A program made the translations under genes and the position numbers. A stretch of 64,000 nt of DNA, taken from the NCBI GenBank assembly GCA_902529105.1, contig CABZUW010000001.1, positions 1 through 64,000 on the forward strand. The letters run 5' to 3'. The notes beneath the pieces are model-generated. The model was not told the origin of the DNA and ran no database searches. It was given only the letters and a program-made list of their open reading frames with translations. The first letter of the stretch is position 1; every line of letters begins with the position of its first letter. The DNA is from an uncultured Pelagibacteraceae bacterium (lineage in GTDB: Bacteria; Pseudomonadota; Alphaproteobacteria; Pelagibacterales; Pelagibacteraceae). This document shows positions 1 to 10,116 of this stretch, piece after piece.

Positions 1-129
1 AAACCTTCTTTAGTGGTTGTAACTGAAAGTCCAACTTCAGAAGAAATAAAAAAAGAAATATTTTATTTTATAGATAAGCTTTTACAAGAGACAGGTAAAA
101 TTGGTGAATACGATCAAAAAATTATCTAG
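1..129 (+). CDS. C-terminal end of a truncated CDS, product unknown
   Basis: Open frame from base 1 (KPSLVVVTESPTSEEIKKEIFYFIDKLLQETGKIGEYDQKII*) ending at TAG 127-129; convergent overlap with the next gene. Confidence 0.6.
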   Translation, partial: KPSLVVVTESPTSEEIKKEIFYFIDKLLQETGKIGEYDQKII

Positions 130-1162
130 TAAAATTATATTTTACCTGAAAAGGATCAGCTCCTAATTTTAGAGCATTTGTAACATCATTAGCAGCTCCC
201 CAATCAATACTGACTGACTCACTGGTACTAAATAACATTTCGAAAGCTATAACATCCTCATCAATGATTGCTGGAGTATTAAAGTTAATAATATAAGCTA
301 TTCTAGTTGAATTATTTCTATCAGTTCCAACTGTTTCTAAATCGTCTTGAATAAGAACCCCAGCATAACGGCCAGATATGAGGCTACTATCTTGATAACC
401 TATATAAGGTCTAAATGTAGTATCACAATCATTTGACGCATCACAGGTCCCATCTATAGAATCGATGATCTCTGTTGTATAATCGTAGTCCGAAGGTGGA
501 TTGCTAGCGTCAAAGGAGTCTGTACATATTAGACCTAATTGACCACTTTTTCCAGCGTCAGATGAAATTATAGTTTTTCCATGAATTGTTGCGTTACTTT
601 TCCCTGTAAAAGACGTTGTTTTAGCGTGAGTATAACATGTTTTACCATTTGAAAATGCTGCAGCTCCGTATCCATTTATATCTGCATCATTACCTCCAGT
701 ATCTATATAAGTTTCATAGTGTTTAATACCTAATTCATTGTCTACCATTAAAACTGAATATGGGAATGTTCCAATAGGCAATGCAACATTTCCATCAAAT
801 AAATCTGATTTTGAGTTAGGCTGAATTATTAATTCTTTACCCGATGTATTAGTAAAAAATTTTATACAAGATGTTAAATCTGGATTAGAACCAGTATCTC
901 CTGAGCCCTCAACATACGGATCACTAGAACAAAACATTGCCTCATAAATTTTTACTTTATAAAATAATGGAACTTCATTACAATAATCCTTATTCCACGT
1001 TGTTCCATCATGAGATACCACATCAGATCCATCTGCAGATTCGTCATCCACTACAATTTTACCATCTGCATTTCTATGGCAAGTCTCCGCTTTTGCATTT
1101 ATGTCTAATGAAAAAAATATAAATGAAAAAGATAAAAGTAGTAAGAATTTTTTTATACCCAT
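122..1162 (-). CDS. Secreted hypothetical protein with signal peptide
   Basis: N-terminal hydrophobic leader ending in AKA, Cys-containing extracellular-like body; starts 2 nt after the upstream barrel gene. Confidence 0.75.
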   Translation of the reverse strand: MGIKKFLLLLSFSFIFFSLDINAKAETCHRNADGKIVVDDESADGSDVVSHDGTTWNKDYCNEVPLFYKVKIYEAMFCSSDPYVEGSGDTGSNPDLTSCIKFFTNTSGKELIIQPNSKSDLFDGNVALPIGTFPYSVLMVDNELGIKHYETYIDTGGNDADINGYGAAAFSNGKTCYTHAKTTSFTGKSNATIHGKTIISSDAGKSGQLGLICTDSFDASNPPSDYDYTTEIIDSIDGTCDASNDCDTTFRPYIGYQDSSLISGRYAGVLIQDDLETVGTDRNNSTRIAYIINFNTPAIIDEDVIAFEMLFSTSESVSIDWGAANDVTNALKLGADPFQVKYNFTR

Positions 1163-1164
1163 TT

Positions 1165-2064
1165 TTAAAAACCTCCAACTTGAACACCCGAGGAAATTTT
1201 AACTAATTTTATTTTATTCTCTCTTTGTACAGGCATATATAATTTTTTTCTCATACTTAATTGTTCTTTATTATTGTTTTTGCTATTGATCTGAGTATTT
1301 TCTTTTCCTAAAGGAATAACTAATTTAATACTTCCAAAATACCCATCATTATTTTTGTTATCATTCAAATAACCTGCCTTTAATGAAAAATTTCCTATGA
1401 CTGATGTTAAACCGAATTTTTCCCCCGTTTCTTTATAAGTGGAGTCGGGATTTTCCCATTCAAACAATTGAGCAAATAAATCGGTATTTTTAATATTGTT
1501 TAAATGAAAATTCAATTTAACATCATATCCATCTAATGCTCTTTCTTGTCCTTCATCCGTATCTTTTGTATCAGATATTGCATCATAATAATTTCCAATT
1601 AAATCTAACTTACTAGAGACTGCTTCAAATCCTAATCCTTTTCTAAAATGCCCCTCGTCAATTTGGTAATCTAAAAATCCATTATAGCCTGTCATTAAAG
1701 TTTCGTTATTAAATAGTTCTCTCCTTCCTATACCTAGATTAATTGTGGTATCTCCATCGTGAGATAAAATGTTTGTTTGATTAAACCACACACTATTAGT
1801 TTCCTCTCGTAATTTATTTATACTTTGAATTTCAAAGGTGGGTTTTAGTTTTTCTTGTAGCCCAATGGATATATCTAAATATTTTATTCTTTCATGTGTT
1901 CGAAGTTTATTTGCTAAAGCAGAACTTAATTCTTTAGAAAATTTATCCATTTTTGTGTAAAATTCGCTTTGGAATTCTTCTTTTAGATTGTTTTTTAAAT
2001 CATCAGCAAATGCGTTCAGGCATACAATTAGGGCCGAAAATATTAGAGCAAGTTTCTTCATCAA
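1165..2064 (-). CDS. Inverse-autotransporter-type (intimin/invasin-like) beta-barrel outer membrane protein without a passenger
   Basis: Signal peptide; motif succession NLGIGRRELFNNETLMTGYNGFLDYQ..GHFRKGLGFEA..DLIGNYY..ALDGYDVKLNFHL resembles the inverse autotransporter beta-domain. Confidence 0.65.
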   Translation of the reverse strand: MMKKLALIFSALIVCLNAFADDLKNNLKEEFQSEFYTKMDKFSKELSSALANKLRTHERIKYLDISIGLQEKLKPTFEIQSINKLREETNSVWFNQTNILSHDGDTTINLGIGRRELFNNETLMTGYNGFLDYQIDEGHFRKGLGFEAVSSKLDLIGNYYDAISDTKDTDEGQERALDGYDVKLNFHLNNIKNTDLFAQLFEWENPDSTYKETGEKFGLTSVIGNFSLKAGYLNDNKNNDGYFGSIKLVIPLGKENTQINSKNNNKEQLSMRKKLYMPVQRENKIKLVKISSGVQVGGF

Positions 2065-2075
2065 ATAATTTATAC

Positions 2076-2867
2076 TTATAAATTAAAGAAACGATATATA
2101 AATATTGTTCCTACTACATAAAGAAAAACTCCAAAAAGCCTTTGTGCTTTTAATTTATCCATTTTATAAACTGTATTTGCGCCTATCCTTGCCATAAAAC
2201 TTGTAATTGGAACAAATAATATAAATGCAGGAATATTTATAAAACCAATACTGAAAGGTAAATTCACATTGAAATAAAAGCCTGAAACTAAAAAACCTAT
2301 TGACCCTGTAAAAGATATAAAGAAACCAATTGCAGCTGCACTACCGATACATTTACTAATTGGATAACCAAGATATCTAAGAATTGGAACGTTGATCATT
2401 GCACCTGTTATACCCATCGGCGCCGAAACAAAACCAGAAAACAAGCCTAATATTACTCTTGGTGTAATAGAGGAATTAGGCTTAATTTTTTTAACTTTTT
2501 CTTGGGCCATCATTAAATATGCGCCAAAGAAATAAACAACAACTGAGAAAAATAAAACCAACGTTTTTGTTTTCATTGTTGATGCAAAAAAAGTTCCTAC
2601 TAAAACCCCAATAACAACAAAAATACCAAAAGTTTTTACTACACTAAAATCTACGAGTTTATTTTTATTATGTGTCAATACAGATACCGTTGATGTAAAA
2701 ATTGTAATAGTAAAAGCTGTACCTACTGTTAAATGCATTAAAAAATTTTTATCAAAATTTAATGTTTCAAAAATAAAAAATAAGCAAGGGACTGAAATTA
2801 ATCCACCGCCAATTCCGAAGAGACCAGCAAAAAAACCTACAGCGCTGGCAGCAAATATGATTAACAA
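2076..2867 (-). CDS. TauE/SafE family sulfite/sulfonate exporter-like permease
   Basis: Multi-TM, GLFGIGGGLISVP and PMGITGAMINVP repeated motifs. Confidence 0.85.
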   Translation of the reverse strand: MLIIFAASAVGFFAGLFGIGGGLISVPCLFFIFETLNFDKNFLMHLTVGTAFTITIFTSTVSVLTHNKNKLVDFSVVKTFGIFVVIGVLVGTFFASTMKTKTLVLFFSVVVYFFGAYLMMAQEKVKKIKPNSSITPRVILGLFSGFVSAPMGITGAMINVPILRYLGYPISKCIGSAAAIGFFISFTGSIGFLVSGFYFNVNLPFSIGFINIPAFILFVPITSFMARIGANTVYKMDKLKAQRLFGVFLYVVGTIFIYRFFNL

Positions 2868-2923
2868 AAAAAAGTGCCAATATTCATTTATTAAAAACGT
2901 TAAAGACAGATAAACCTACTTAA

Positions 2924-3760
2924 TTAAGTTATGCTAAAATACTCAATGAAGGATCTAACAGAAACAATGAGTAAAAAACAGCCAAATATTCTACTAAGTA
3001 ATTTTTTGTTTATTTTATAAACAACTTTAGCTCCTATTCGTGCCATTATCATTGTTATAGGGACAAATACAATAAAACCTAGGAGATTAATATAACCATA
3101 AGAGAACGGAGATTTTACATTGTCAATTATATTTCCGCCAATGATCATTGTTGTTGTTCCTGTTAAAGCAATTAAAAAACCAACTGCAGCAGCTGTGCCA
3201 ATAGATGTACGGATATCATAACCAAATGTTCTTAAAAACGGAACCATCAACGAACCACCACCTATTCCTAATGGCACCGATATAAATCCAATCAATAAAC
3301 CTGATATATTTTTAACCATTTTTGAAATCTCTTTAGGATTTTCTAATAATTTATCTCTAAAGAATATAAAAAATAGGCCAACGCAAAATGAAAAAAAGGC
3401 AAAAAATAAAACCAAAGCTGGGGTTTTCATATTAACAGCTAAAAATGTACCCGCTAGAACCCCAAGCACAATTAACAAACCAAAAGTTTTAACCATTTTA
3501 AAATTAACAGCTTTATATTCCATATGTGTTTTTGTAGAGATGATTGAAGTTGGAATAATAATTGCGAGTGATGTTCCAACTGATAAATGCATTCTTGTTA
3601 AGATATCAAAATCTAGAACACTAAAAGCATAGTATAAAGCAGGAACCATTATAATTCCTCCACCAACACCCAACAATCCTGCCATAAAACCAGCTACAGT
3701 AGCTGCAATAGCTAAAACTGTAAGTAAATTTATAATTGTACTAGTATCTATGCTTTCCAT
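2924..3760 (-). CDS. TauE/SafE family permease, paralog of the adjacent gene
   Basis: GLLGVGGGIIMVPALYY and PLGIGGGSLMVPFLR motifs. Confidence 0.85.
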   Translation of the reverse strand: MESIDTSTIINLLTVLAIAATVAGFMAGLLGVGGGIIMVPALYYAFSVLDFDILTRMHLSVGTSLAIIIPTSIISTKTHMEYKAVNFKMVKTFGLLIVLGVLAGTFLAVNMKTPALVLFFAFFSFCVGLFFIFFRDKLLENPKEISKMVKNISGLLIGFISVPLGIGGGSLMVPFLRTFGYDIRTSIGTAAAVGFLIALTGTTTMIIGGNIIDNVKSPFSYGYINLLGFIVFVPITMIMARIGAKVVYKINKKLLSRIFGCFLLIVSVRSFIEYFSIT

Positions 3761-4764
3761 TAAATTGAAGCTTGATTTGCTTTTTCATTATTTTGAGCAA
3801 TATCCATGATGTGTTTTGCTTTTTGAAAATCAGAATCTCTTGCCATCATATTATCGCTTAAATATCTTTTCCACTCTTTAGAACCGGGTTGTCCATAATA
3901 TAAACCAACGGTATGTCTCATTATATGATTAACTTTAGTACCATTTTTAACCTCCTCTTCTAAATAACTTAAAAGTTTTTTAACAATATCCTCTCTTGAT
4001 AAAACATTAGTATTGTTAAAAATTTTTTTTTCTATTTCACTTAAAAAGTAAGGGTTTTGATAAATAGCTCTTCCAATCATTACACCATCACAATTTTGTA
4101 AATGATTTTTTATTTGGTGTATGGAGGTAATACCTCCATTTATAATAATTTCTAAATCTGGGTTTGATTTCTTTATTTCATATACCATTTTATAGTTTAG
4201 CTTAGGAATATTAAGGTTTTGCTTCGGCGTTAACCCTTTTAAAATAGCCTTTCTAGCGTGTAAAATGATAGTCGATGATCCGGCATCCTTAATTTTATTA
4301 ATAAACATATTTAGATAATCAAATTCTTCAGTATTATCAAAACCAATTCTTGTTTTTGCAGTAACTGGAATTTTACAAGAATTAGACATTTCATTAATAC
4401 ATTCTGCAACAAGATCTGGTTCTTTCATTAAACAGGCACCAAAAGAATTTTTTTGTACTTTTTTACTTGGACACCCTAGATTAAGATTTATCTCGTCGTA
4501 ACCTAAATCCTCTGAGATTTTTGCTACCTCAGATAGTTCTTTTTTATCAGAGCCACCTACTTGCAGTGCAACAGGTTTCTCTTCCTCTCTAAACCCTAAT
4601 ATTTTTTTTCTATCCCCATGAATTGCCGACTTTGTTGCAACCATTTCTGAATACAGCATTACATTTTTGCTTATAAGTCTTAAAAAAAATCTATCGTGTC
4701 TGTCTGTGCAGTCCATCATAGGTGCAACAGAAATTTTTCTATTGATTTTTTTATTAATATCCAA
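3760..4764 (-). CDS. dusA: tRNA-dihydrouridine(20/20a) synthase DusA
   Basis: SVAPMMDCTDRHDRFFLRL, NLGCPSKKVQKNSFGACLM, MIGRAIYQNPY motifs. Confidence 0.92.
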   Translation of the reverse strand: MDINKKINRKISVAPMMDCTDRHDRFFLRLISKNVMLYSEMVATKSAIHGDRKKILGFREEEKPVALQVGGSDKKELSEVAKISEDLGYDEINLNLGCPSKKVQKNSFGACLMKEPDLVAECINEMSNSCKIPVTAKTRIGFDNTEEFDYLNMFINKIKDAGSSTIILHARKAILKGLTPKQNLNIPKLNYKMVYEIKKSNPDLEIIINGGITSIHQIKNHLQNCDGVMIGRAIYQNPYFLSEIEKKIFNNTNVLSREDIVKKLLSYLEEEVKNGTKVNHIMRHTVGLYYGQPGSKEWKRYLSDNMMARDSDFQKAKHIMDIAQNNEKANQASI

Positions 4765-6085
4765 GTGCTTTACCCATTATTTTATCAGGTAACCAAGTAA
4801 CGATTTCAGGAAAAATACATAAAATTAGTATAGCTAACGCCATTATTATCATAAATGGTATAGATCCTTTTAAAATTTCTGACAAACTTACGTCAGGGGT
4901 AATACCTTTAATTATATAAAGGTTTAATCCAACTGGAGGTGTTATTAATCCTATTTCCATATTGATAGTAAATACTATTGCAAACCAATAAGGATCAAAA
5001 CCTAAAGTTGTTATAACAGGTAGTAATATTGCTGAAGTCATGACAATAACAGCAACAGGGGGTAGAAAAAATCCTGCTATTAAAAGAAATATGTTTATTA
5101 AAATAAACACTACCCATTTATTCGAACTTAACTCTACCATACTTTGTGCAAGCGATTGGGTTACATAAAGTTGAGAAAGGGTAAATGCAAAAAGATATGA
5201 TGCAGCAATAATGAACATTATCATTACACTCTCTTTCATAGAGACTTTAACAATGTTCCATATTTTTTTTGGTTGGTAAATCTTGTAAACGACTGCAATT
5301 AATACAAAAACTAAAAAAGCTCCAACACCAGATGCCTCTGAGGGCGTTGCGACACCTCCATATAATACATATAAAACACCAGCTATGATCGCTAGGAAAG
5401 GAAGTATTCTTGGTAAAACTTCTAGTTTTTCTTTTAGAGTTGGAGGTTTCCTATTTTTTAAAGCTTTTGCAGAGTCCTTATCTATAAAATAACTGTGTAT
5501 TAGTGCCCATATTGCAAACATTCCGGCTAACATAAAACCAGGTATCAAACCACATAAGAACAATCTTCCAATAGATGTACCGGTAGCAATTCCATAAACA
5601 ATTAAAACGATACTAGGTGGAATTAACACTCCTAATGTGCCTCCTGCTGCTATAGTTCCTGTAGCTATTTGATCTGAATATCCTCTTTTTCTCATCTCAG
5701 GAATTCCCATTGTTCCAATAGCAGCACAAGTTGCTGGACTTGATCCACTAAGAGCAGCAAATATTGAACAAGCTCCTATATTTGAAATTACTAACCCGCC
5801 TGGTAATCTCCAAAGCCATCTATCTAATCCAGTGTATAAATCCTTTCCAGCAGGAGAGTTAGCAACTGCCATTCCCATCAAAATAAACATTGGTATTGAA
5901 AGAAGGACGAAAGAATTTAGACCTGCATAAAATGTTTCAGCAAAAACATCCAACATCTGCAAACCTTCAAAAGCAACTAAAAGAGCTATTGATACAAAGC
6001 TTAGACCAAACGCAATCGGGATTCCGGAGAACAAGACTATTAAAGTAAAGACCGCAACTATTATTGCAATTATCAATGGATCCAT
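4754..6085 (-). CDS. dctM: TRAP transporter large permease (DctM)
   Basis: Typical DctM multi-TM sequence: GIPIAFGL, AALSGSSPATCAAIGTMGIPEM, ITPPVGLNLYIIKG. Confidence 0.92.
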   Translation of the reverse strand: MDPLIIAIIVAVFTLIVLFSGIPIAFGLSFVSIALLVAFEGLQMLDVFAETFYAGLNSFVLLSIPMFILMGMAVANSPAGKDLYTGLDRWLWRLPGGLVISNIGACSIFAALSGSSPATCAAIGTMGIPEMRKRGYSDQIATGTIAAGGTLGVLIPPSIVLIVYGIATGTSIGRLFLCGLIPGFMLAGMFAIWALIHSYFIDKDSAKALKNRKPPTLKEKLEVLPRILPFLAIIAGVLYVLYGGVATPSEASGVGAFLVFVLIAVVYKIYQPKKIWNIVKVSMKESVMIMFIIAASYLFAFTLSQLYVTQSLAQSMVELSSNKWVVFILINIFLLIAGFFLPPVAVIVMTSAILLPVITTLGFDPYWFAIVFTINMEIGLITPPVGLNLYIIKGITPDVSLSEILKGSIPFMIIMALAILILCIFPEIVTWLPDKIMGKALGY

Positions 6086-6579
6086 TAGTTTGTATCCTTC
6101 TCATCAGTAAGTTTGATTATTTCAGCAATATACTGCAAAATCATTAAACCTGCGCCAATCATCATTGATGAATATGGAATCCATAAAGGAGGATCCCAAA
6201 CAGTTCCTGTTGAATAATTTTTTGTAAATGCTTCCTCAACCATTAAAAAACCAAAATAAAATAAAATTAAAAAAAATAACAAGCTTACTAACGAAGTAAA
6301 TATTTTAAGTCTTAAAATATTTTTTTTAGATAAAAAATCATATATCCATTCCATACTCACATGTGCCTTTTCACTTAATACATATGCGCTTCCAATGAAA
6401 GTTGAGGCAACTAAAAGCATTGTTACTAATTCTGTTTGCCAAGTGATTGCTCTTTGAAAAAAATATCTTTCAAATACAAGTTCTACAATTACCAAAATTG
6501 ATAAAAGCAAAGCTAAAACAGCAAAAGCACCACATGCTTTTGCAACTAAATCACAAAATTTTAGATATTTTTTTTTCAT
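6085..6579 (-). CDS. dctQ: TRAP transporter small permease (DctQ)
   Basis: 4-TM small protein overlapping dctM start. Confidence 0.88.
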   Translation of the reverse strand: MKKKYLKFCDLVAKACGAFAVLALLLSILVIVELVFERYFFQRAITWQTELVTMLLVASTFIGSAYVLSEKAHVSMEWIYDFLSKKNILRLKIFTSLVSLLFFLILFYFGFLMVEEAFTKNYSTGTVWDPPLWIPYSSMMIGAGLMILQYIAEIIKLTDEKDTN

Positions 6580-6615
6580 AAAAAAACCCCTATTTAATAA
6601 AATTAAACAGGGGTT
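6580..6615 (-). terminator. Intrinsic terminator/attenuator-like hairpin between dctP and dctQ
   Basis: Minus strand AACCCCTGTTTAATTTTATTAAATAGGGGTTTTTTT directly followed by the dctQ ATG. Confidence 0.8.
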
Positions 6616-6629
6616 CTTTATATATTATT

Positions 6630-7640
6630 TTAATCTACTGCTAAAGCCATTTCCATTAGCTTATCGCCACCTGGAACTTTTTCAGCAAATGCTTTATGAG
6701 ATGATTGTTTTGCAATTTCAACCCACGCAGCATGATCTTTGGCATCCATATATACTAATTTAACACCAGCAGCTTTATAAGCTTCCTCAAATTTTTTATC
6801 TAAGTTTTCTACTTGAGCTGTCATGTATTCCTCAGCAACTTTGCCTGCTTTCATTAAAGCTTTTTGTTGCTTAGCATTTAACTTATCAAAACTCATTTTT
6901 GACATTAAAATTGGCTCATACATAAACCATAGACCAAATTTACCTGGAGGTGTTGCACATGTAACTTGTTCATAAATTTTGTAACTTACAAAACTACCAG
7001 AACTTGTATTTGCACCAGTTAGTACACCAGTTTGTAAACCTGTATAAATCTCAGATGAAGGCATACTTTGAATTCCAGCACCAGCTTGTTCTAACATTTG
7101 ATTAAAAGCTTTACCGGCTGCTCTCATTACTTGACCTTTTGCATCACTTGGATTTTTAATACATTTTGTTTTTGATGCAAAACCACCGCCTAACCATGCA
7201 TCTGACAATACAACAACGCCAGCATCATTAATAATTTTTTTAATTTCAGTCATCATTGGACCTTTATTAAATCTTAATGCGTGATCGTGATTTTTTACTG
7301 TTCCTGGCATTAGAGTTGCGTCAAATTCTGGATGAAATTTAGATGCATAAGCTAATGGGAAAGCAGAAATATCCAATTGACCTGTTGTCATTGGTTTCCA
7401 CTGTTCTTTTGGTTTATATAATGATTTAGCTGGATAGATTCTTATATCTACACCAACATTTGCCTTTTTCATTTCATCAGCAATTATTTGAACCATCTCA
7501 TGTCTCGGATCGAATGAACCATCAGCTCTAGGCGTACCTGGCCATTGGTGGCTAGCTTTTAAAGTAACCGCATATGCAGATCCTATAGTGGTTAAAAGAA
7601 ATACTAATGAAGTGAAATATAATGATATTTTTCTAAACAT
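6630..7640 (-). CDS. dctP: TRAP transporter substrate-binding protein (DctP family)
   Basis: Signal peptide; KASHQWPGTP.., VMRAAGKAFNQMLEQAGAGIQSMPSSEIYTGLQTGVLTG. Confidence 0.9.
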   Translation of the reverse strand: MFRKISLYFTSLVFLLTTIGSAYAVTLKASHQWPGTPRADGSFDPRHEMVQIIADEMKKANVGVDIRIYPAKSLYKPKEQWKPMTTGQLDISAFPLAYASKFHPEFDATLMPGTVKNHDHALRFNKGPMMTEIKKIINDAGVVVLSDAWLGGGFASKTKCIKNPSDAKGQVMRAAGKAFNQMLEQAGAGIQSMPSSEIYTGLQTGVLTGANTSSGSFVSYKIYEQVTCATPPGKFGLWFMYEPILMSKMSFDKLNAKQQKALMKAGKVAEEYMTAQVENLDKKFEEAYKAAGVKLVYMDAKDHAAWVEIAKQSSHKAFAEKVPGGDKLMEMALAVD

Positions 7641-7722
7641 TTTTTTCCTTCTGTAGTTATTAAAAAAAGTGTATTAAAGATAACTTAGGCTCAAGAGTCA
7701 AGTTGCCTAAAAGTACAAAAAA

Positions 7723-8871
7723 TTGCATATGAATGGTCCTTTAAAAGATTTATTAGTTGTAGACTTAACAAGAGTATTGGTTGGTCCTTATTGCACAATG
7801 ATATTGTCCGATTTGGGCGCAAGAGTTATTAAAATAGAGGCTCCAGAAATAGGAGACGATTCAAGAAAGTTTGGACCTTTTGTAAAAGATTACTCTGCAT
7901 ATTTTATGTCTTTAAATAGAGGTAAAGAGAGCATTGCTTTAAATTTAAAAAATGAAGATGATAAAAAAATATTCGAAAAAATTTTAGCCAAAGCTGACAT
8001 TCTTGTTGAAAATTTTAAGCCAGGAACTTTAGAAAAATGGGGTTTTGGTTGGAAACAAGTTTCAAAAAAATATCCCAAATTAATTTACGCTTCTGCATCA
8101 GGTTTTGGACAAACAGGTCCGTTGAAAGAATTACCAGCGTATGACATGGTCGTACAAGGTATGGGTGGATTAATGAGCGTAACAGGCCAACCTAATTCAG
8201 AACCAACAAGAGTAGGAACATCAATTGGTGACATTACTGCAGGATTATTTACAGCTATTGGAATAAATGCTGCTTTGTATGATAGACAAAAAACAGGTAA
8301 AGGGATGTACATAGACGTATCTATGTTAGATTGTCAAATTGCAATCCTCGAAAACGCGATTGCAAGATATTTATCTAAAAATGAAATTCCTAAACCAATG
8401 GGATCTCGTCATCCATCCATAGCTCCATTTGAGGCTTTTAAGACAAAAGATAGTTACATAATAATTGCTGCAGGTAACGATAAATTATTTGAAAATTTGT
8501 GTAATGCTTTAGATCTCAAAGATTTGATAATGGATAAAAAATACAAATCAAATTCATCGAGGAGTGAAAATATGAATGAGTTGAAAAAAATTCTAGAACA
8601 GAAACTTATTAATAAAACTACAAATGAATGGGTAAAAAATTTAGAAAGTTTGAAAATTCCATGTGGTCCAATTTTTAATATAAAAGAAGCTGTTGAAAAT
8701 CCTCAGGTAGAGGCAAGAAATATGATCGTTAAAGCTTATCATAAAGTTATTGGAGATTTTAAACTTGCTGGTAATCCAATTAAAATGTCCACATATGAAG
8801 ATGAAAAAACTCGTGGAGACATCCCGGATTTAGATGAGCACAGGGAAAAAATTATGAAAGAATTTAATTAA
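7723..8871 (+). CDS. CaiB/BaiF family CoA transferase
   Basis: GPLKDLLVVDLTRVLVGPYCTMILSDLGARVIKIE, RGKESIALNLK, YDMVVQGMGGLMSVTG; true start probably ATG 7729. Confidence 0.92.
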   Translation: MHMNGPLKDLLVVDLTRVLVGPYCTMILSDLGARVIKIEAPEIGDDSRKFGPFVKDYSAYFMSLNRGKESIALNLKNEDDKKIFEKILAKADILVENFKPGTLEKWGFGWKQVSKKYPKLIYASASGFGQTGPLKELPAYDMVVQGMGGLMSVTGQPNSEPTRVGTSIGDITAGLFTAIGINAALYDRQKTGKGMYIDVSMLDCQIAILENAIARYLSKNEIPKPMGSRHPSIAPFEAFKTKDSYIIIAAGNDKLFENLCNALDLKDLIMDKKYKSNSSRSENMNELKKILEQKLINKTTNEWVKNLESLKIPCGPIFNIKEAVENPQVEARNMIVKAYHKVIGDFKLAGNPIKMSTYEDEKTRGDIPDLDEHREKIMKEFN

Positions 8872-9496
8872 TTTTTTTTTCAATGACATCTGACATTTTT
8901 TTTATCATCATCTTTTTATTTAAAATGTCTGTTCTTATCAAAATTGCATCTTTAGCTTTTTTTAACGGGCTATGCTTTCTTTTTTTATCCATTGAAGTAC
9001 GTTTTCTTAAAGATTTACTAACTTCTTTTAATGGTATTTTTTTTTTTAAATCAACCCATCTCCTATAACTTGCTTTTTTAAGACTACATTTAAAATAAAA
9101 TGCAATATCATATTTAGGATTTTTTTTTAATATTGTGGATGCAATGTCCCTACCCTCAACACAAATTCTCTTATTATTTTTAATCAGTTTTTTTTGTGTT
9201 TTCTTCATAATCAATCTAACATTTTTAATTTTAGCTAATGGCCCCACATGTTCATCAATTTTTTGTGTATGAAGATTTAGTTTTGATATATTTTTATAAT
9301 TAATATTTTTAAATTTTTTTTTTAAAAAAATAATTAAATTTTTAGGGTTGTTCTCAATAATCAATTTACTTGCATATCTATAAAGTAATCCAGAATTTAT
9401 AAGTGATAATTTATATTTTTTTGATATTAATTTTGCTCCAGTGCTTTTTCCACTAGCTGCTTCTCCGTCACATGCGATAATCAATGATTTTTTCAT
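8864..9496 (-). CDS. cmk: Cytidylate kinase-like (d)CMP kinase, divergent
   Basis: DGEAASGKSTGAKLISKKY P-loop, INSGLLYRYA, VEGRDIASTI.. Confidence 0.75.
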   Translation of the reverse strand: MKKSLIIACDGEAASGKSTGAKLISKKYKLSLINSGLLYRYASKLIIENNPKNLIIFLKKKFKNINYKNISKLNLHTQKIDEHVGPLAKIKNVRLIMKKTQKKLIKNNKRICVEGRDIASTILKKNPKYDIAFYFKCSLKKASYRRWVDLKKKIPLKEVSKSLRKRTSMDKKRKHSPLKKAKDAILIRTDILNKKMMIKKMSDVIEKKIN

Positions 9497-9556
9497 AAAC
9501 TATGAACTAGTTTATTATAATTTATTAAGAAATTCTTTAAAAGAAATATAAATTAA

Positions 9557-10078
9557 CTATTGATCGTTTGTGTCGGAAGCATCTGATGTGTCGGCAGTCT
9601 CTTGATCTTTTAATTCGTCAATTGAAACTTCAGCTTCTTCGTTCTCTTCGCTAGGAATTTCTTGTGAAACTTGATCTGTTGAATTTTGTAATTCATTTAA
9701 ATCATCTTTAGACACTTGTATTTTTTCTGGTATTTTTCTAGCTCTTTTAGATGGTAGTATTGGAACACCACTTTTTGAAATTTCACCTTTATATAAATTT
9801 TCGAAATCATCACCTACCTCTTCATCCTCCACAGAAGTTTCATCAACTTGTTCCACATGTTTCCTTAATTTATAAACCGCGCTATCGGTTAAATCTGAAA
9901 CCTTAACGTTTTCGTTGGCGATTTCTCTAAGGGCTATTACAGTATTTTTGTCATTATCTCTATCAACAGTTGCTTCTAGACCCGAATTTAGTTGCGTTGC
10001 TCTTTCTTTAGCAACAAGCACCAGCTCATAAGGACTTTCAACTTTATCTATACAATCTTCTACTGTAACTCTAGCCAT
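9557..10078 (-). CDS. rpoZ: DNA-directed RNA polymerase omega subunit
   Basis: [33 protein letters not shown]; acidic C-terminal extension. Confidence 0.95.
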   Translation of the reverse strand: MARVTVEDCIDKVESPYELVLVAKERATQLNSGLEATVDRDNDKNTVIALREIANENVKVSDLTDSAVYKLRKHVEQVDETSVEDEEVGDDFENLYKGEISKSGVPILPSKRARKIPEKIQVSKDDLNELQNSTDQVSQEIPSEENEEAEVSIDELKDQETADTSDASDTNDQ

Positions 10079-10116
10079 GCAAGGTATTTATACTTGGTAA
10101 AGAAATAAATCAAGTT

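Noticed and set aside
937-1122. Plus-strand ORF, 61 aa
   Set aside because: Lies antisense inside the secreted-protein gene; low-complexity His/Leu composition typical of shadow ORFs.
9297-9345. Long T/A runs near the cmk gene as a regulatory element
   Set aside because: Lies inside the coding sequence and reflects Lys/Asn-rich codons.
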